Assembly: GCF_037975245.1 (NCBI RefSeq) | Contig: NC_092575.1 | Span: 8,402,001-8,466,000, forward strand | DNA: 64,000 nucleotides | Source of the DNA: Apostichopus japonicus | Lineage: Eukaryota; Echinodermata; Holothuroidea; Aspidochirotida; Stichopodidae | Reading direction: 5' to 3' | Shown here: positions 1-11,213 of the stretch, piece after piece | Numbering within the stretch: position 1 is the first letter of the stretch | Layout: every line of letters begins with the position of its first letter | Made by a program: the position numbers and the translations under genes | Notes under the pieces: generated by a model | Database searches by the model: none | The model's input: only the letters and a program-made list of their open reading frames with translations | Told to the model about the DNA's origin: nothing

Positions 1-536
1 GTAGGTAGAGTACTCATGGGCAGTGATGTAGTGCAGGTTAACAGACAACTACTCATTGTAGGTAAATAGATTGCACAGGGTCTGGTAGAGTGGTTAGAGA
101 AGGTAGAGTAGGTAGAGTGCTCATGGGCAGTGATGTAGTGCAGGTTAACAGACAGTACTCATTGTAGGTAAATAGATTGCACAGGGTCTGGTAGAGTGGT
201 TAGAGAAGGTAGAGTAGGTAGAGTACTCATGGGCAGTGATGTAGTGCAGGTTAACAGACAGTACTCATTGTAGGTAAATAGATTGCACAGGGACTGGTAG
301 AGTGATTAGAGAGGGTAGAGTAGGTAGAGTACTCATGGGCAGTGATGTAGTGCAGGTTAACAGACAGTACTCATTGTAGGTAAATAGATTGCACAGGGTC
401 TGGTAGAGTGGTTAGAGAAGGTAGAGTAGGTAGAGTACTCATGGGCAGTGATGTAGTGCAGGTTAACAGACAGTACTCATTGTAGGTAAATAGATTGCAC
501 AGGGACTGGTAGAGTGATTAGAGAGGGTAGAGTGCT
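1..536. repeat. Tandem array, about 106-bp unit
   Basis: Five near-identical units begin at positions 1, 108, 214, 320 and 426 with GTAGGTAGAG. They diverge after about 530 into a degenerate half unit. Each unit contains the internal phrase CAGTGATGTAGTGCAGG. The first unit is one or two bases longer than the others. The array runs off the left edge of the window, so its true size is unknown. No coding capacity is seen. Confidence 0.9.
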
Positions 537-540
537 CAGT

Positions 541-1350
541 GACTGTAGAGACAGTGATGTACTGCAGGTAGACTGCAGGTATTTAATTGTTCAACTTGCT
601 ATTTAACATGGTAGTTAATAGTCATGTGGAGGTACAGTAGACATGATAACTTACTACAGTAGGTCTTTATGCTATGAGGGGCTCATGTCATGCACAAGTA
701 TTTCAGTCAAAGTATTAATGGGTAGACATGTGGTCATATGCATATCTCTAACATACCAGAAAGTCTGAAGTCTTTGATCAATACAGATAATAAATACACA
801 AAGGTAGGTTTGTTTAACTCCAAATAAATTTAGGTTTATAAGACTTCCAATTTGCATATAATTTTTTTTTAATTTGCTTTGTCCTTTGTGGTGTTGGTGG
901 CTAAGCTGTTACAACACCAAGCAAATAGTTTAGTGGAAGAAAACTGAAGGAGCAAATTCATTTGGTTTTGAACAATTTAATCGAACAAAACAGGATATTC
1001 AAAAAGAAACAGAAAAAAAGAGAAACTTCTGGACATCCTCTACCTACAGTAATCATGTGTTGGCTTTATTCCCAAATACTGTCTTCTCTGTGTGTGTAAA
1101 TTAAAAGGATCACAACAAAGTATCTTTGGTACAATGAGAAAAATAGCTTGGCAGTCACAGATTTTACCAAAAGGTCAGAGATTAATTCTCTTTAAATTAT
1201 GTTACAACACTAAATTTTGCTTCTTATAATTGGAAGTGGGTCTCAATGTCATGTGAAAATAAGATGCAAATGGTGCATGATCAAGTACTACCTGAGATAT
1301 ACTTTGATGGATTAAAGGGTATGTTGTAACTTTATTTGGTCCCTGCATAA
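541..1350. other. Non-coding stretch, nothing recognised
   Basis: AT-rich sequence with only short chance open frames. I see no splice-flanked conserved peptide, RNA gene or repeat structure here. Confidence 0.5.
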
Positions 1351-1389
1351 GATGTGTGAATTCATTGATGCCATAATTTGTGTTAAATG

Positions 1390-1720
1390 TAGAACTCTGT
1401 TATCGATACCTAGATTTACTTCACACCTCGTTTACCTATTTGATAACAACCTAAAGATGGATTCGCATGTAAATAACATTTGCCACGCAGCATTTTATGC
1501 TCTTCATAAAATTGGTAGAATTGGTAGTTTCCTCGACAGACAAACAACTTAGCGTATGGTTCCTGCATTCATCTCCTCTGGATTAGATAACTGTAATAGT
1601 TTGCTGTTTGGTCTACCAGATCATCAATTGAGCAAATTACAACTTATTCAGAACTCTGCAGCCAGATTGGTCTCACTGTGTAGTCATGTCTCTCACATCA
1701 CACCTATATCCTTAATGACC
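1390..1720 (+). mobile_element. CR1/L2-like LINE reverse transcriptase fragment (decayed)
   Basis: One reading frame encodes the stretch after the RT catalytic core of a non-LTR retrotransposon. It contains FDNNLKMDSHVNNIC, then HKIGRIGSFLDRQTT, one in-frame stop (TAG near 1550), then FISSGLDNCNSLLFGLPDHQ and LQLIQNSAARLV, ending around HITPI. These are hallmark phrases of the C-terminal RT region of CR1/L2-type LINEs. Both ends are truncated and no endonuclease domain is nearby, so this is a dead 5'- and 3'-truncated copy. Confidence 0.85.
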
Positions 1721-1892
1721 TTCATGCATGATAACTTGGTTAGAGGTTATATTACATGGCTTATGATAATATCCTATGTAGAGAGAGTAGCTACTCCAGG
1801 CTGAGGTATACGTTAGAGAAGTCACTTTGAGAAGGGGAGGTTGTATCAAGAGAAGGAAGGGCATTGACCGGAGAGGTCCGGACATATACCAA

Positions 1893-2035
1893 CGGTAGCA
1901 AGCTGTGTGTGTATTTTCTGGGATCGATGGGGGTGTCTAACACTTCTTTTACACCTCATTCAAAACTAGGTCAGATTACCGGCATCAGACGTTTCTTTGT
2001 GCGCTAGTCTTCACTCACTCCCTTTAATAAGGCAG
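1893..2035. repeat. Truncated copy of the TTAA-bounded element at 46857-47225
   Basis: This stretch matches 47095-47225 at high identity. Both share GTAGCAAGCTGTGTGTG, the phrase TAACACTTCT, CTAGGTCAGATTACCGGCAT and a terminal CTTCACTC..CCCTTTAA. Only the right half is present. The left inverted repeat is absent. Confidence 0.75.
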
Positions 2036-2769
2036 CACAATATTCATAACAGAGGAGTTTCCCATAAAGACCCCATACAATTTAACTTCTATTTACTTTG
2101 AATTCAGTATGTATTTCTTTTTAGGTAAATAGCAAATTCTAAATGTAAAGCAAACTTCTTTTATAAAAAGCAATCAATTTAATATTTGCAAAACCATGAT
2201 GCCAAAAAATGATAAACTTCATAGCTTGTTAGTGCATAGCTTCTTAATGTAAACCATACACATTGAACATGTAAGTTTGATGTTCATGTGGATACGCAGC
2301 TAGTAGAACCCCATGTGTCAATCTTTTAACATAGACCTAGCTAGTGTGTGCCTGTGGGCACAATTAAAGATTTCATTTCCAAAAGCTGAATGTTTTTGTC
2401 TAAACTCCAGTTGCTCCTTCATTTATACCGGAATGGTGTCTACATATACATGCACACTATATATAACAGTGTAGTATCATGTGCACAAAGCAAAGTGGCA
2501 TGAGTGATAGGAATTAACAAGTCACAGCTAATTGCAGTTACCATTGAAGTTTGCATATCAAGCATTTTGTTATCAAGGTAGAAAGTAAACAGACTCCATC
2601 CAACAATATACAGTACACCAAGCTGTCATGTGTGTACTTAGTCCATATGTTTTGTGTTATTAGTGTGTGCTTTCTGGTGTGTGAGTACTATGAGTATTCA
2701 ATGAGTGTTCAATACCCTCCTCTGTGTATTTAATTACTTTGGATATAGATTGCCTGCGATATCATTGTT

Positions 2770-5110
2770 TTTGGTTCCTTGCTAAAAGCAAAGGAACCTA
2801 TGTATTCAGGTTGGCGTGTGTGTGTCTGACGCTTTAGCTTGTATGCACGATAACTCAACAAGGGATTGACTGATCATGATCAAACTTGGTGGGTGGGTGG
2901 CCCATAGTGAATAGATGAACCCTATTGTTTTTGGTGCCCACAAAGGTGACCAAAGGTCAGTTATGGTCCAATAACCCAAAATACTAAAACTGCAATAACT
3001 CCCAGTGCCAATGTGCGACAAGGTTGATATTTTGGGACAAGTTGTGAACTGGTTAGGGAAACATTTTGAAACTTAACGGTCATGTGATCTGAGGTCACCA
3101 AAGGTCAATTAATGTTAAAAATCTAGTATTTTTGCGATAACTTGAGAATGAATTGTCCGTTAGGGTTGGGAGTTGCTTCAATGTAATCCAATTGTCGAAC
3201 CACATCTGGGTGACCCTTGACCTCAATTTGACCTCTGGTGACCTTTAAGTGTTTTGGGGATTTTAACAGTTTCGATGCTATTTTCAGATGTCAAAGGTAC
3301 CTTCCGATCATAAATATCGATAGGTTGACCCTGTGTGACCTTTGTGTGCGAACTAATATGGGGTCAAAGTTTTCGGTCGGAGTTAGGATGGCTGTACAGA
3401 CTTGTCATGTTGATTTTTGGAATCAGCAGATCAAACTACATTTGAAACCAAGGTCAAAAGGTCAAAGGTCACATTAGAAAAAATGTGCCTAGTTTGGGAG
3501 AAAAAAGGCGAAAAAGAAAATGTTTGGTTTTGATGCTAGATTTGGATATCAAAGGTACCTTCCGATCAAAAATGTCAATAGGTTGACACCTGGGTGACCT
3601 TTGTGTGTAAAGTTATACAAGGTCAAAGTTAATTTTCAGACATTTAATGCAATAACTCCCAGTGCCAAGGTGTAACAAGGTTAATATTTTGGGACAAGTT
3701 GCAAATGGTATAGAGGAATATTTTCAAACTTAACGGTCATGTGATCCGAGGTCATCAAAGGTCAATTAATGTTAATAAACTAGTATTTTGGGTGAGAAAA
3801 TGGGCAAAGAAAAAAATGTTTGAATTTTTACAGTTTTGATGCTATGTTCACGTCTCACCAATCAAAAATGTCAATAAGTTTACCCCAGGTGACCTTTGTG
3901 TGTGAAGTTATTTGAGGTCAAAGTTAATTTTCAGACATTTAGTGCAATAACTCCTAGTTCCAAGGTGTGACACGGTTGATATTTTGGGACAAGTTGCAAA
4001 TGGTATAGGGGAATATTTTCAAGCATAACGGTCATGTGATCCGAGGTCACCAAAGGTCAATTAATGATAAAAAACTAGTATTTTTGCGATAACTTGAGAA
4101 CGAATTGTCCGTTAGGGTTGGGAGTTGCTTCAATGTAATCCAATTGTGGACCCGCATCTGGGTGACCCTTGACCTCAATTTGACCTCTGGTGACCTTTTC
4201 ATGTTTTGGGGATTTTTACAGTTTCGATGCTATTTTCAGATGTCAAAGGTACCTTCTGATCATAAATGTCAATAGGTTGATCCCCATGTGACCTTTGTGT
4301 GAAGTTATACGAGGCCAAAGTTAAAAAATATTAATGAGGTCACGGGTCAAACGTGAAAAACTCCCAAGTTGCAATAACTTGGCTACTATTAATTAGAATT
4401 TCGTCAAACTTGGTATGATGATATTGGTAGATAGTTTTCACACACTGATGTGTGTTGCAATTGATATCATGCATATTTATAAGGGGGGGGGCTAGCAATA
4501 TTTCTTTATGAAAAGTTTGTATGCACAATAACTCAACAAGGGAATGACCAATCATTACCATACTTGGTGGATGGGTGGCCCATAGTAAGTAGATTAACCC
4601 TGTTGATTTTGGTGCTAATATCATGAATATTAATGAGGTCATGGGGTCAAACGTTAATACTCCAAATTGCAATTACTTGGCTACTATTAGTTACTGGTCG
4701 GAATTTCGTCAAACTTGGTATGATGATAATGATAGATAGTCTTCACACACTGATGTGTGTTGCAATTGATATCAGGGCTTAGCATTACTTTGGCAACAAA
4801 AGTTTGTGAGCATAAATTGCTGTTGTTGTATTAGGGCTTTGTTAGAAATTTTCCCTATGAATGGAACTAATGAACAGCAGCAAGGAACCATGAAATGTTT
4901 CATTCTGGTTTATTTCTTGTTGGAGGCAAAAGGAATCTATGTGATGGTGAAGGCTGTGTGCGTGCACGCTTGCGTTTGTGTATGTGACACTTGCTTGGTG
5001 GATTAAGTTCATACTTGGTATGTGGATCCATCCTATTGAGTGCAAGAAGCCTATTGTTTCCTGTGAAGTTCACAGGTCATTTGGGTCAACAGAGGTTAAA
5101 GTCTGACTTC
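2770..5110. repeat. Complex dispersed/tandem repeat rich in AGGTCA motifs
   Basis: A mosaic of sub-repeats. A module with GCGATAACTTGAGAA and GAATTGTCCGTTAGGG recurs at about 3135 and 4085. A module with GCAATAACTCC and TTTTGGGACAAGTTG recurs near 2993, 3650 and 3950. A module with GGCTACTATTA and CACACACTGATGTGTGTTGC recurs near 4380 and 4680. AGGTCA or its complement TGACCT occurs many times, including three direct copies at 3451-3471 (spacings 2 and 1). The start carries an inverted repeat GGTTCCTTGC / GCAAAGGAACC near 2776. Related copies lie near 5690, 42618-42960, 44500-44700 and 56540-57300. No protein is encoded. Confidence 0.75.
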
Positions 5111-7610
5111 AGTTCTGTTTAGTTCTGTGAAGGTGCTCTATAGATCTTCAAGGAAACATACCTGCAGGCATCCAGGTAATGAAATCTGCTTCAGAGTTCT
5201 TACTCTTGCTTTAAACATGCACCGAAACCTCCTATCAGTTTTCACCCTCTGAGCTTCAAGTGGTCAGCAGGAGAGACAATGTTGAGAAACTTGGGCCTTT
5301 TTTCAAAAATGTTTTACAGTGATATACAAACAATGTCATGTAACTCAACAACTGTTAAAGGGATATGCTAGCTCAAAATTCGTAAAATATGTCTATTTTT
5401 CAATAGGAAGACTGTTCTTTTGGGATATTGAAACATTTTGTTTTAAATTTCTATACTTTAAAATCCTTTTGAGTGAATGAAAAAGTTGATGCCGAACAAG
5501 GGATTGCTACAAATCATTTCTGGTTCTCACTTAATTCTTGGACAAATTGAAGTCACTTCCTCTACGTTATACAGAATAGTTATTTTGAATTTTGAGCAAA
5601 TTGCGGCAAGAAATCACAAAGCTAACTGGCCTTCTGGTTGATTCCTTGCCGCAGGCAAAAGAACCAGGAAAAGTGTTTTTAGATGTGACAACCTTGTAAG
5701 TACAAATGTACATCTTGTTTGAAGTCCATATACTTGATGTATATAGATTAATTCACCTTAGTGGGTGCAAGAACCCTACAGAAATTGATGGTTAAAGGTT
5801 AAAAGAGGTTAATATCTGAACGCCTTAAAACAAGATAACCCCAAAAGTAACACGGAAGCTTGGCTGATCACTCATACTTTGCTTAAGGTAGCATACGCCC
5901 ATTAAAAGCCCCGTTGACTTACACACTAAATCACAAAAGTAATGTGGTCTCTAAGTCTAGATAGAAGTTTTCACTAGCTATTAAAGGCTACCCATCACCA
6001 GATAGCTGACAAGTTGGCCTTTCATGGCACCAAAGTAACAATTTGATCAGAAGAAAAGAACTTCTAAAGCAAAACAAGATGGTGTTAAAACATTAAAGCC
6101 TCATTATGTATTTCATTAAAAACTTCACCAAATGGCTGTATTGATATGGACAGTGTTTTTGGTACTTAATATGTTCTAAATGATCTCACAATCATGAGGA
6201 TATATGCTTTTTTGCCAAAATTCACAGATCATACAAATGATGCCAAGCATCGCTTTATTTACCAACAAAGTAATGATTCTTCTTCAAAACATTATTGGGT
6301 GCTTGCACACAAGCAAATGTCTTGACTTCAATACATTATATTGGAAAACAATGCAGTTCACACAGTGATGGATACATTACAATGCAGTCATGCATTCAAC
6401 TGCCAGCGAAGATAGAGACCGTCAGATCTCTGCGAATGGGCCAACATATTGAAAAAGCATATGATCATGATTGTGCCATTATATACAAGTACAACACACA
6501 TAGTAAGAAAAAAGATTGTTTAGACCTACAAGATTGCATGCACAATGAACCTTAACAGCTACACTGGTCATAACAACCATGACCACTGATAGCAATAGAG
6601 CAACTTCTGTGCTATTTACACACTATAGGTTGTTGCCTAGACAATATTTTGTATCACCTTCGTGAGCATTGCAAATTAAACAGAGTAAAACGTCTGTAAG
6701 GAATACTATAATTAATGCATGAGAGTGAAGGTAAAGGGCATAACTTGTACACTACATTTCTTTAACTGCCGTGTCCTTAGACAAAAGTAGCAAACCTCTA
6801 ATCAAAATCATTTTCTTGTTAGCACAACCAGGTCCATTTAAAGGAATATAAGAAACTGACTGGTTGCCATAGAGGTGGCTTTTACTTGCTTTACAGATAA
6901 ACACTTGCATAAAATAGTTTGGTATACCACAGGATTCATAGTAATACCACTCTCATAGCCAACAATCAAATGTACTTAATATCTATCTACATTAAATTCT
7001 TTGGTTGGAGGTACATTTTCCCTAAACCCAAGTAGTATCTATTAAAGTGTCGCAGAAATTTCCCTTGAAATCCCATTGACATTTCGAGAAACTCTCTGGA
7101 CACAATTGTTTTTATTTTAGCAGTGCCTTTTAAAGCAACTTAGTTTATTGCACAGATGGAAATATCCACTGTGTGAACATCAGTTCTACCTTTAAGTTTA
7201 TGGTGAAATTGACCAATCTAGCATTTTGCCGGTGGGTAAAGTTTAATGATGACAATATTCGGTCGACGCTAGTCTCTTTCACACATCTCCATTTCATAGA
7301 GAGAACCTAACTGGAATGAACAAATAGCTTATGAAAGGTGGGAGTGGTAGATACTTGAGATGGCTGATGTATTTAAATTGCTTTCTAATTTCAAAGCATG
7401 GGGGAGACTTGTTAATCTTTATTGGTTTCTCTCATCAAAACATAGCTTGAGCTTCTTTTAATGGAACAGTAGATTCAGGGCCTTCCCAGATCATTTTAAA
7501 GATTGTTATTGTTATTATTATCAAATCTTCAGATTAAAAGATTGTGACATTTTGATCACTCTCATAGTACACAAATTCCACTTACATTGGTCAAGTTTGG
7601 CCTTGAGTTG
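5111..7610. other. Gene-free stretch with small repeat fragments
   Basis: I see no gene. TTAAAGGGATATGC at 5356 resembles the ends of other TTAA elements in the window. A short relative of the AGGTCA repeat family lies at about 5640-5830 (ATTCCTTGCCGCAGGC and onward). The rest is AT-rich sequence without recognisable structure. Confidence 0.45.
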
Positions 7611-7614
7611 TATG

Positions 7615-7855
7615 TACAGTATGTATGTATTTTAGATCCTTCTGCAAGCAGGAACTTGCAAAGAAGCCTCATTGGCTTATGAAAGCCGCAAAAGTCAGCT
7701 CTTAGATTCATATTTAACGTCCATGATTATGAATTGTCAATTGTCAACAACTCTGTAACTGGACGACATACATTAATCTTAGAGTGACTCGAACCGTGGA
7801 CCTTATGATTGGAAGGCACCAGCGTTAACCACTGAGCTAGCACTCAGTAAGTAAG
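7615..7855 (-). mobile_element. tRNA-derived SINE
   Basis: Read on the minus strand, the head carries an internal Pol III A box, TAGCTCAGTGG (7839-7829), and a B box, GGTTCGAGTC (7795-7786). The spacing is typical of a tRNA. An unrelated body of about 130 bp follows and ends in a short ATACATACATAC tail. Between the boxes, CCTT..AAGG could form a degenerate anticodon stem. The acceptor stem is not intact, so this is a SINE head and not a functional tRNA. The source tRNA cannot be assigned safely. Confidence 0.8.
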
Positions 7856-9220
7856 ATGTTGTAAGTTGTAAGATTTATGGACATTTTAACCTCAGAACAC
7901 TGCAATAAAGTGATTTCATGCTTAGTTTTACTGACTATATTAGTACCCCCTGTTTTCTTCCTCTTTCACAATGCAAAGAGTGGTGAAAATTTGGTGCCAG
8001 CTCTTTAACTGTTTAAATTTTAAGCCGAAATGACTCACTGAATTCTAAGAAATTTGTTCGTAACCAATTAAGTTTCTGCCAGTGATATTAGAGGTCAAGT
8101 CACTAATAGCTAGCACTCTTAGGCAATCAAGTTCCATCTGTGCTGCATAGTGTCTATAATATGTTACATCTGTGCTGCATAGTGTCCATATGTTACATCT
8201 GTGCTGCATAGTGTCTATAATATGTTACATCTGTGCTGCATAGTGTCTATAATATGTTACATCTGTGCTGCATAGTGTCCATATGTTACATCTGTGCTGC
8301 ATAGTGTCTATAATATGTTACATCTGTGCTGCATAGTGTCCATACGTTACATCTGTGCTGCATAGTGTCTATAATATGTTACATCTGTGCTGCATAGTGT
8401 CTATGTTACATCTGTGCTGCATAGTGTCTATAATATGTTACATCTGTGCTGCATAGTGTCCATATGTTACATCTGTGCTGCATAGTGTCCATATGTTACA
8501 TCTGTGCTGCATAGTGTCCGTATGTTACATCTGTGCTGCATAGTGTCTATAATAAGTTACATCTGTGCTGCATAGTGTCTATATGTTACATCTGTGCTGC
8601 ATAGTGTCCATATGTTACATCTGTGCTGCATACTGTAGTGTCCATATGTTACATCTGTGCATAGGCGTACGGGACCATTTCAGTTTGGGGGGGCAGAACT
8701 TTTTGTGCCCGAAAGTTCCCGTGACACTATCTAAGCGGAGCGCCACCATCGGTTGGCGCGTAGAGTACAAGAAAATTTTGGGCACACAATGCCTCTCAGA
8801 TTGCCGGAAACGGCACTTCTGAGGCCTTGCAAGTTGCATCTAAACATTCTTTATTTTATAATCTCACGTTTTAGAAATTTACACTTCCCCAAAAATTTGG
8901 TATATTAGAAGAAGAAAAAATGGTAACATCACTTTGAAGGGGAAAAATGGGACAGTATATTTTTTAAGCTCCTATTTAGTTACCTTATTTATTATTTTAA
9001 CACAGTACTCAGCTACCTCCAGAAAAACATACATTATTCAGCGACACGTAAGCGGGATAATGTCGCTGTGTCGGGTGAGACTGCAATTTGTCTCACAAAA
9101 AAGTATAAAATATAACAAAGAATATGATAAACCCGTACTTCTATGCTTGTAGGCACCCCCCACCATCCATGAAAAAGAAAATGTTTCTTCTATATACACT
9201 CATGTTGGGGATATCCAGGT

Positions 9221-9801
9221 CAAGGGCGGCGGAAGCACTTTTAATCTGGGGGGGCACCTACATCAAAGGGCACTTTGCAGAAATTTGATTGGACTGATGC
9301 AGCCCTATATTTAGTACCCTTTATAACTCTTATTGTATTATCTTATTTGTGTATACACATCACTCCATCAACGCCCCCCCCCCAAGGAAAATATGCATAC
9401 TAGCACTGCAATATCCAATACGCAAATTGGGAAACAAGGAACAAGTTTTCTCTTGAGACAAAATGAGGTGAAATCATGCTAGTTGCTAATGTAGGAATCT
9501 TATGTTTGACCCACAGAAATTCATTAAAAGTCACGGGCTTAGCCAGGATTTGCAAAGTTGTATGCACGACTATCTGAGCGGAGCGCCACCATCAGTTGGC
9601 GCGGAGCGTACTATAAAAATTTTTGGTTTTACAAACCCCTCAGATGGCCGGAAACGGCCCTTCCCGAGTGTTCATTATGGTTCCCTGGCCTCTTGCTAAC
9701 TTGAGGCACCTCAATTTTTATATAGAAAAAAGGCACATTTTTAACCTGAGGAAAAGTGGGGGGGGGACGTGCCCCTGTGCCCCCCGGTTCCGCCGCCCTT
9801 G
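9221..9801. mobile_element. Second hAT-like element nested in the first
   Basis: The termini are CAAGGGCGGCGGAA at 9221 and its exact complement TTCCGCCGCCCTTG ending at 9801, a 14-bp perfect inverted repeat. The flanks are ATCCAGGT (9213-9220) and GTCCAGGT (9802-9809), an 8-bp target duplication with one mismatch. The interior carries the module GAGCGGAGCGCCACCATCAG, which also occurs in the host element near 8733. No transposase is encoded, so this is non-autonomous. Confidence 0.85.
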
Positions 9802-9996
9802 GTCCAGGTAAACAATTGACTAGTTAGAAAAAAAATTGATCTTGCAAAAAGCTTGGTAGCCCAGATGAACTGCGCTTACGGTGGTGTTACACGGAAATAT
9901 TCGGGCATAATGATGCTGAATAAAGAAAATCATGGAATTGTCGGGCAAAAATTTGAAAAAGATTCGGGCAAGCTACTGCATATTTATATTCCAGAT

Positions 9997-10127
9997 GACA
10001 AGAAATTTGGGCAAAAGTCCTGAAAAATTCGGGCAGCCTAAAAAAAAAAATATATATATATATATATATTTTTTTTCTCCTCCTAGGCTGCCCGAATTTT
10101 TCAGGACTTTTGCCCGAATTTCTTGTC
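9997..10127. other. Long near-perfect inverted repeat (hairpin)
   Basis: The left arm 9997-10040 and right arm 10084-10127 are reverse complements over 44 bp with one mismatch. They are separated by an A-tract, (TA)n, T-tract spacer. The arms contain GGGCAAAAGTCCTGAAAAAT. The pairing continues weakly outward (CCAGAT / CTCTGG). The structure sits near the right end of the 8660-10185 hAT-like element. Confidence 0.9.
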
Positions 10128-11213
10128 CTCTGGAAATTTGGGGGGGCAGTGTGCCCCCCCTGCCCCCCCGCCTTGTACGCCTATGCATCTGTGCTGCATA
10201 GTGTCTATAATATGTTACATCTGTGCTGCATAGTGTCTATAATATGTTACATCTGTGCTGCATAGTGTCCATATGTTACATCTGTGCTGCATAGTGTCCA
10301 TATGTTACATCTGTGCTGCATAGTGTCTATAATATGTTACATCTGTGCTGCATAGTGTCTATAATATGTTACATCTGTGCTGCATAGTGTCTATAATATG
10401 TTACATCTGTGCTGCATAGTGTCCATATGTTACATCTGTGCTGCATAGTGTCCATATGTTACATCTGTGCTGCATAGTGTCTATATGTTACATCTGTGCT
10501 GCATAGTGTCTATATGTTACATATGTGCTGCATAGTGAATATGTTACATCTGTGCTGCATAGTGTCTATAATATGCTACATCTGTGCTGCATAGTGTCCA
10601 TATGTTACATCTGTGCTGCATAGTGTCCATACGTTACATCTGTGCTGCATAGTTTCTATAATATGTTACATCTGTGCTGCATAGTGTCCATATGTTACAT
10701 CTGTGCTGCATAGTGTCTATAATATGTTACATCTGTGCTGCGCATAGTGTCCATTTCTTACATCTGTGCTGCATAGTGAATATGTTACATCTGTGCTGCA
10801 TAGTGTCCATATGTTACATCTGTGCTGCATAGTGTCTATAATATGCTACATCTGTGCTGCATAGTGTCTATATGTTACATCTGTGCTGCATAGTGAATAT
10901 GTTACATCTGTGCTGCATAGTGTCTATAATATGCTACATCTGTGCTGCATAGTGTCCATATGTTACATCTGTGCTGCATAGTGAATATGTTACATCTGTG
11001 CTGCATAGTGTCTATAATATGCTACATCTGTGCTGCATAGTGTCCATATGTTACATCTGTGCTGCATAGTGAATATGTTACATCTGTGCTGCATAGTTTC
11101 TATAATATGTTACATCTGTGCTGCATAGTGTCTATAATATGTTACATCTGTGCTGCGCATAGTGTCCATTTCTTACATCTGTGCTGCATAGTGTCCATAT
11201 GTTACATCTGTTG

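Larger units (their letters stand above)
8660..10185. mobile_element. Non-autonomous hAT-like element inserted in the minisatellite
   Basis: The ends form an 11-bp perfect terminal inverted repeat, CATAGGCGTAC at 8660 and GTACGCCTATG ending at 10185. G-rich or C-rich runs lie just inside both ends. The flanks carry the 8-bp direct repeat CATCTGTG (8652-8659 and 10186-10193), the size expected of hAT target duplications. That 8-mer also occurs in every minisatellite unit, so the duplication is weaker evidence than usual. There is no transposase open frame. The element contains a second insertion at 9221-9801. Without it the length is about 945 bp. Confidence 0.8.
8134..11213. repeat. 29/32/27-bp minisatellite, interrupted by a transposon
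   Basis: Dozens of units share the core CATCTGTGCTGCATAGTG. Three length classes exist: 32 bp (ending TCTATAAT), 29 bp (ending TCCAT) and 27 bp (ending AAT). Blocks of 32-29-27 units recur between about 10780 and 11100, which suggests higher-order amplification. The array is split between 8660 and 10185 by an inserted hAT-like element. Identical unit types lie on both sides, so the array predates the insertion. Confidence 0.95.

Noticed and set aside
7770-7855. Functional tRNA gene
   Set aside because: A and B boxes are present, but the acceptor stem does not pair and the anticodon arm is degenerate. It fits a SINE head better.
9932-10201. 90-residue and 71-residue overlapping open frames on opposite strands
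   Set aside because: They arise from the inverted repeat and (TA)n spacer inside a hAT-like element. The two frames are mirror translations of the same arms.
8134-11213. CRISPR-like array
   Set aside because: Units are directly adjacent with no unique spacers, and the context is a eukaryotic gene-bearing region.
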